From contig NZ_FOFD01000003.1 in the NCBI RefSeq assembly GCF_900110865.1, forward strand, positions 744,001-808,000: a stretch of 64,000 nt of DNA, written 5' to 3'. This document shows positions 61,386-64,000 of the stretch, piece by piece. This DNA comes from Natrinema salaciae (lineage in GTDB: Archaea > Halobacteriota > Halobacteria > Halobacteriales > Natrialbaceae). Numbering within the stretch: position 1 is the stretch's first letter; every line of letters starts with the position of its first letter. Below the pieces are notes generated by a model that had not been told where the DNA came from, searched no databases, and saw only the letters and a list, made by a program, of their open reading frames with translations. The translations under genes were made by a program, and so were the position numbers.

Positions 61386-62327
61386 ATGGACGGAACTGCC
61401 GAATCCACGGCCGACATCGACGCCGCCGAGAGCGTCGACGAACTGATCGGAGAGACGCCGCTCGTTCGGCTGGACGCCTTCGCCGACAACTGCTACGGGA
61501 AGCTCGAGGCGGCGAACCCCTACTCGGTCAAGGATCGCATCGCGCGGGCCATCGTCGACGCCGCCGAGCGTGCAGGTGCGCTCGAGCCCGGCGGCACCCT
61601 CGTGGAATCGACCAGCGGCAACACGGGAATCGGGCTCGCCGCGGTCGCCGCCGCGCGGGGGTACGACTGCGTGCTGACGATGCCCGAATCGATGTCGACC
61701 GAGCGCCGCCAGCTTCTGCGGGCGCTGGGGGCGGACCTCGAGCTCACCCCCGCCGAGGACGGGATGGGCGGGGCCAACGAGCGCGCCGAGGAACTCGTCG
61801 CCGACCGCGAGGACGCGATCATGGCCCGCCAGTTCGAAAACGCGGCCAATCCCGCGGCCCACCGGGAGACGACGGGGCCGGAGATCTGGGCGGCGACCGA
61901 CGGCGGCGTCGACGCCGTGGTCGCGGGCGTCGGCACCGGCGGGACGATCACCGGCGTCTCGGAGTACGTGAAAGAGGAGCAGGGGAAGACCGAGTTCACG
62001 TCGGTCGCGGTCGAACCCGCCGAATCGCCGACCCTCTCGGCGCTCAGTTCCGACGGCCACGACATCCAGGGGATCGGCCCCGGCTTCGTCCCCGATATCC
62101 TCCGGACCGAGCTCGTCGACGAGACGCGAGCGGTCGAGGCGGCCGATGCGAAAGCCGCGGCCCGGAAATTGGGACGCAGCGACGGACTGCTGGTCGGTAT
62201 CTCCGCGGGGGCAGCGCTGGCCGCCGCCGCCGACTACGCGACCGACCACCCGGACGAACTGGTCGTCGCAATCCTGCCGGACACCGGCGAACGGTACCTC
62301 TCGACGGATCTCTACGCGCTCGAGTAG
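61386..62327 (+). CDS. cysK: Cysteine synthase (O-acetylserine sulfhydrylase family)
   Basis: The 313-residue PLP enzyme has the family motifs. The PLP lysine lies in NPYSVKDRIARAI (Lys49 region), the substrate loop is STSGNTGIGLA, and the phosphate-binding loop is GVGTGGTITGV. It likely makes cysteine from O-acetylserine and sulfide in the cytoplasm. The short PGGTLVEST stretch and the C-terminal ILPDTGERYLSTDLY fit CysK rather than cystathionine beta-synthase. Confidence 0.93.
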   Translation: MDGTAESTADIDAAESVDELIGETPLVRLDAFADNCYGKLEAANPYSVKDRIARAIVDAAERAGALEPGGTLVESTSGNTGIGLAAVAAARGYDCVLTMPESMSTERRQLLRALGADLELTPAEDGMGGANERAEELVADREDAIMARQFENAANPAAHRETTGPEIWAATDGGVDAVVAGVGTGGTITGVSEYVKEEQGKTEFTSVAVEPAESPTLSALSSDGHDIQGIGPGFVPDILRTELVDETRAVEAADAKAAARKLGRSDGLLVGISAGAALAAAADYATDHPDELVVAILPDTGERYLSTDLYALE

Positions 62328-62391
62328 CCGGTCCGGCCCTCGAGCCGTCCGGGTTTTGCTCGAACGGGGCCGCTCGAGCCCGACCGCCGCC

Positions 62392-63462
62392 TCAGTCGAG
62401 CGCGACCCGACAGCCCGTCTCGGTCGACTCGTAGGCGGCCTCGATGGCGTGCAGGTCCGCGAGCCCGTCTTCGCCGTCGGGCTCGGGATCGGTTCCCGTC
62501 AGCACGCAGTAGCCGAAGTAGTCGAACTCCTCGCAGACCTCGTCGACCGTCGGCCCCGTGTACTCCATTCGAACGTCGCCGCTCTCGACGACCATCTCGT
62601 GGGGGACGACGCCGCCGAACGGCGACTCGATGTGGATCTTTCCGTCGGTGCCGACCAGTTCGAGCTGGCTGCTCGCGTGGGCGTCGAAGCTCGCCGTACA
62701 CGAGGCCGTCGCGTCGGTCTCGTACTCGAGCTGGAAGGCGACGTGTTCGTCGACGTCCGCGAAGGGGCCGCCGCTCGAGTGTGCGGTGGCGTACACGCCC
62801 GTCGGCTCGCAGTCGAGCAGGAACCGGATGGTGTTGAGCGGATAGACGCCGAGGTCGACCAGCGCCCCGCCGCCGGCCAGCTCCGGATCGAGCCGCCACG
62901 TGTCGGGACTCGCGTGCTCGAGCAGCGGGTGCGAGAACGCGCCGTGGACCTGCACGACGTCGCCGATAACCTCCTCGTGAACGAGCTCTCGGGTGCGTCG
63001 AACCGTCGGCTCGGTCTGCAGCCGGTAGGCCGTCATCAGCGTCACGCCGGCGTCGGCGCAGGCGTCGACGATCCCTCGAGCGCGCTCGCTGGTGATCTCG
63101 AGGGGTTTCTCGCAGAGGACGTGCTTTCCGCGCTCGGCCGCCGCGGTCGCGTACCGTCCGTGGAGGGCGTTCGGCGTGGCGACGTAGACCGCGTCGTAGG
63201 CGGCCGCGCGCTCGCCCGCGAGGAAGTCGTCGTAGTCGAGGACCACCGAGACGTCGCACTCCGCTGCGACGGCGGTCACGTCGTCGGGGGAACTCGTGAC
63301 CAGCGTCGTCGTCTCGCAGTAACTGCTCGCGGCGATCGCGGGGAGTGCGCGCTGGCGGGCGAAGCCGCCGATTCCGACGACGGCGAGCCGGACCGTTCCG
63401 TCGGCCGGTTCGTGCTCCCAGTCCCGTACCGTGAAGTTCGCGAACACGTCCTCGAGTGCCAT
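62392..63462 (-). CDS. Gfo/Idh/MocA dehydrogenase, D-xylose dehydrogenase (gfo6)-like
   Basis: The 356-residue protein starts MALEDVFANFTVRDWEHEPA. It has a Rossmann NAD(P)-binding start (VRLAVVGIGGFARQRALPAI) and the conserved Lys in CEKPLEITSERARGIVDACA. Later motifs include GGGALVDLGVYPLNTIRFLL and the family tail EDGLADLHAIEAAYESTETG. Start, motifs and length resemble the D-xylose 1-dehydrogenase of Haloarcula/Haloferax in my memory. It may oxidise xylose released by the xylanases in this window, but it sits 35 kb away from them. Confidence 0.8.
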   Translation of the reverse strand: MALEDVFANFTVRDWEHEPADGTVRLAVVGIGGFARQRALPAIAASSYCETTTLVTSSPDDVTAVAAECDVSVVLDYDDFLAGERAAAYDAVYVATPNALHGRYATAAAERGKHVLCEKPLEITSERARGIVDACADAGVTLMTAYRLQTEPTVRRTRELVHEEVIGDVVQVHGAFSHPLLEHASPDTWRLDPELAGGGALVDLGVYPLNTIRFLLDCEPTGVYATAHSSGGPFADVDEHVAFQLEYETDATASCTASFDAHASSQLELVGTDGKIHIESPFGGVVPHEMVVESGDVRMEYTGPTVDEVCEEFDYFGYCVLTGTDPEPDGEDGLADLHAIEAAYESTETGCRVALD

Positions 63463-63666
63463 ACCGTCTCTAGGGATCACGGCGAAAAGCTTCCATCGAC
63501 CGGACTCCTGACGGTCTCGAGCGGTGATCTGTCGGCAGCGATGAACAACCGACAATACGTTTTCGACCGTTGTATCCGTCGATGGTATTCCCCCGGAACT
63601 AACTTTCGAAGGAAAAATTTATTCAATAGCCGGGACTGATATGCGTGTACCCACAGGTGACGTAAG

Positions 63667-64000
63667 ATGGTCAAAATGGAAACGGCGGAGCTGGAAACCG
63701 ATCTGAGTTTGTTCAAATACGACTCCCTCGAGCAGCTGCCGTCCCGGTACCGGGATTTGGCGGCGGACGAGCGGACCGATCGCATCGAGGCGGCGCTCGA
63801 GGAACTCGGCGACGACGTCGTGATTCTGGGACACAACTATCAGCGACGGGAGATCGTCGAGCACGCGGACTTCATCGGGGACTCCTACCAGCTCTCGAAG
63901 GAGGCGGCCGAGGCCGACGCCGAGTACGTGATCTTCGGCGGCGTGACGTTCATGGCCGAGAGCGCGGACATCATCACGGACGACGATCAGTCCGTGATCC
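63667..64000 (+). CDS. nadA: Quinolinate synthase, 3' end outside window
   Basis: The frame starts MVKMETAELETDLSLFKYDS and continues to the window edge. It already shows the NadA features VILGHNYQRREIVEHADFIG and GDSYQLSKEA, which bind iminoaspartate and dihydroxyacetone phosphate. NadA makes quinolinate for NAD synthesis using a 4Fe-4S cluster. A TATA-like TTTATTC stands at about 63618-63624, with a short leader before the ATG at 63667. The rest of the gene, including the cluster cysteines, lies beyond the window. Confidence 0.95.
   Translation, partial: MVKMETAELETDLSLFKYDSLEQLPSRYRDLAADERTDRIEAALEELGDDVVILGHNYQRREIVEHADFIGDSYQLSKEAAEADAEYVIFGGVTFMAESADIITDDDQSVI

Noticed and set aside
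1-64000. CRISPR arrays, rRNA and complete tRNA genes
   Set aside because: No regularly spaced repeats and no rRNA or cloverleaf signatures were seen by eye on either strand; a dedicated scan (CRISPRCasFinder, tRNAscan-SE) would be needed to exclude them fully.

Overview
The window comes from a halophilic archaeon (class Halobacteria). The evidence is high G+C, acidic proteins with Asp/Glu-rich surfaces, archaeal genes (aIF5B-type IF-2, NOB1, SecD/SecF without SecA, a standalone GMP synthase subunit B), bat-type and PhiH1-repressor-like regulators, Tat signals on secreted enzymes, and TATA boxes about 27 bases before leaderless starts. Gene style suggests the Natrialbaceae (Natrinema/Haloterrigena-like), but that placement is an inference. 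About 65 genes can be supported, with several relics and non-coding elements.

Layout. 1-3658 is the 3' part of a large PAS/GAF bat-type regulator. 3.7-19.3 kb is mostly core: secF-secD, glucose-6-phosphate isomerase, a CPBP protease, a PRC-barrel/NOB1 pair, IF-2, a 7TM histidine kinase and CTP synthase. 19.3-27.5 kb is an extracellular plant-polysaccharide locus. It has two tandem GH10 xylanases with dockerin-like C-termini, a TrmB-type regulator, a Tat-exported DUF1593/FnIII/malectin/dockerin protein, and remnants of a TrmB-GH5 gene and a GH43 gene. An IS200/IS605-like end relic follows.

27.8-38.5 kb holds GMP synthase, a 5-formyl-THF cyclo-ligase/MoaB pair, a four-gene ABC exporter operon ending in a winged-helix regulator, a quinone-reductase-like dehydrogenase, and a phosphatase-superfamily/methyltransferase pair. 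38.6-47 kb is an accessory region: duplicated winged-helix genes with conserved leaders and palindromes, an RCK potassium channel beside a frameshifted membrane gene, and a family of small PhiH1-like repressors. Two truncated repressor copies are joined to unrelated small membrane proteins. A methyltransferase and an isolated gvpA are also here.

47.2-53 kb carries a glycosyltransferase/methyltransferase/alpha-toroid operon, a type-1 IDI-like protein lacking the usual catalytic cysteine, a lipid-kinase-like protein and a PHP phosphoesterase. 53.7-54.1 kb holds a strongly structured element with its own TATA box, in front of a 56-residue zinc-finger gene. 55-64 kb contains an amidase, Lrp and carA (divergent, sharing a palindrome), an iron-box-controlled siderophore-binding protein with a flavoprotein, a SIMPL lipoprotein, cysK, a Gfo/Idh/MocA dehydrogenase resembling haloarchaeal D-xylose dehydrogenase, and the start of nadA.

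The main functional theme of the accessory DNA is secreted xylan breakdown. The best candidates for something undescribed are the structured leader at 53771-53897 and the repressor-family array at 42.4-44.9 kb. No rRNA, tRNA or CRISPR array was found.
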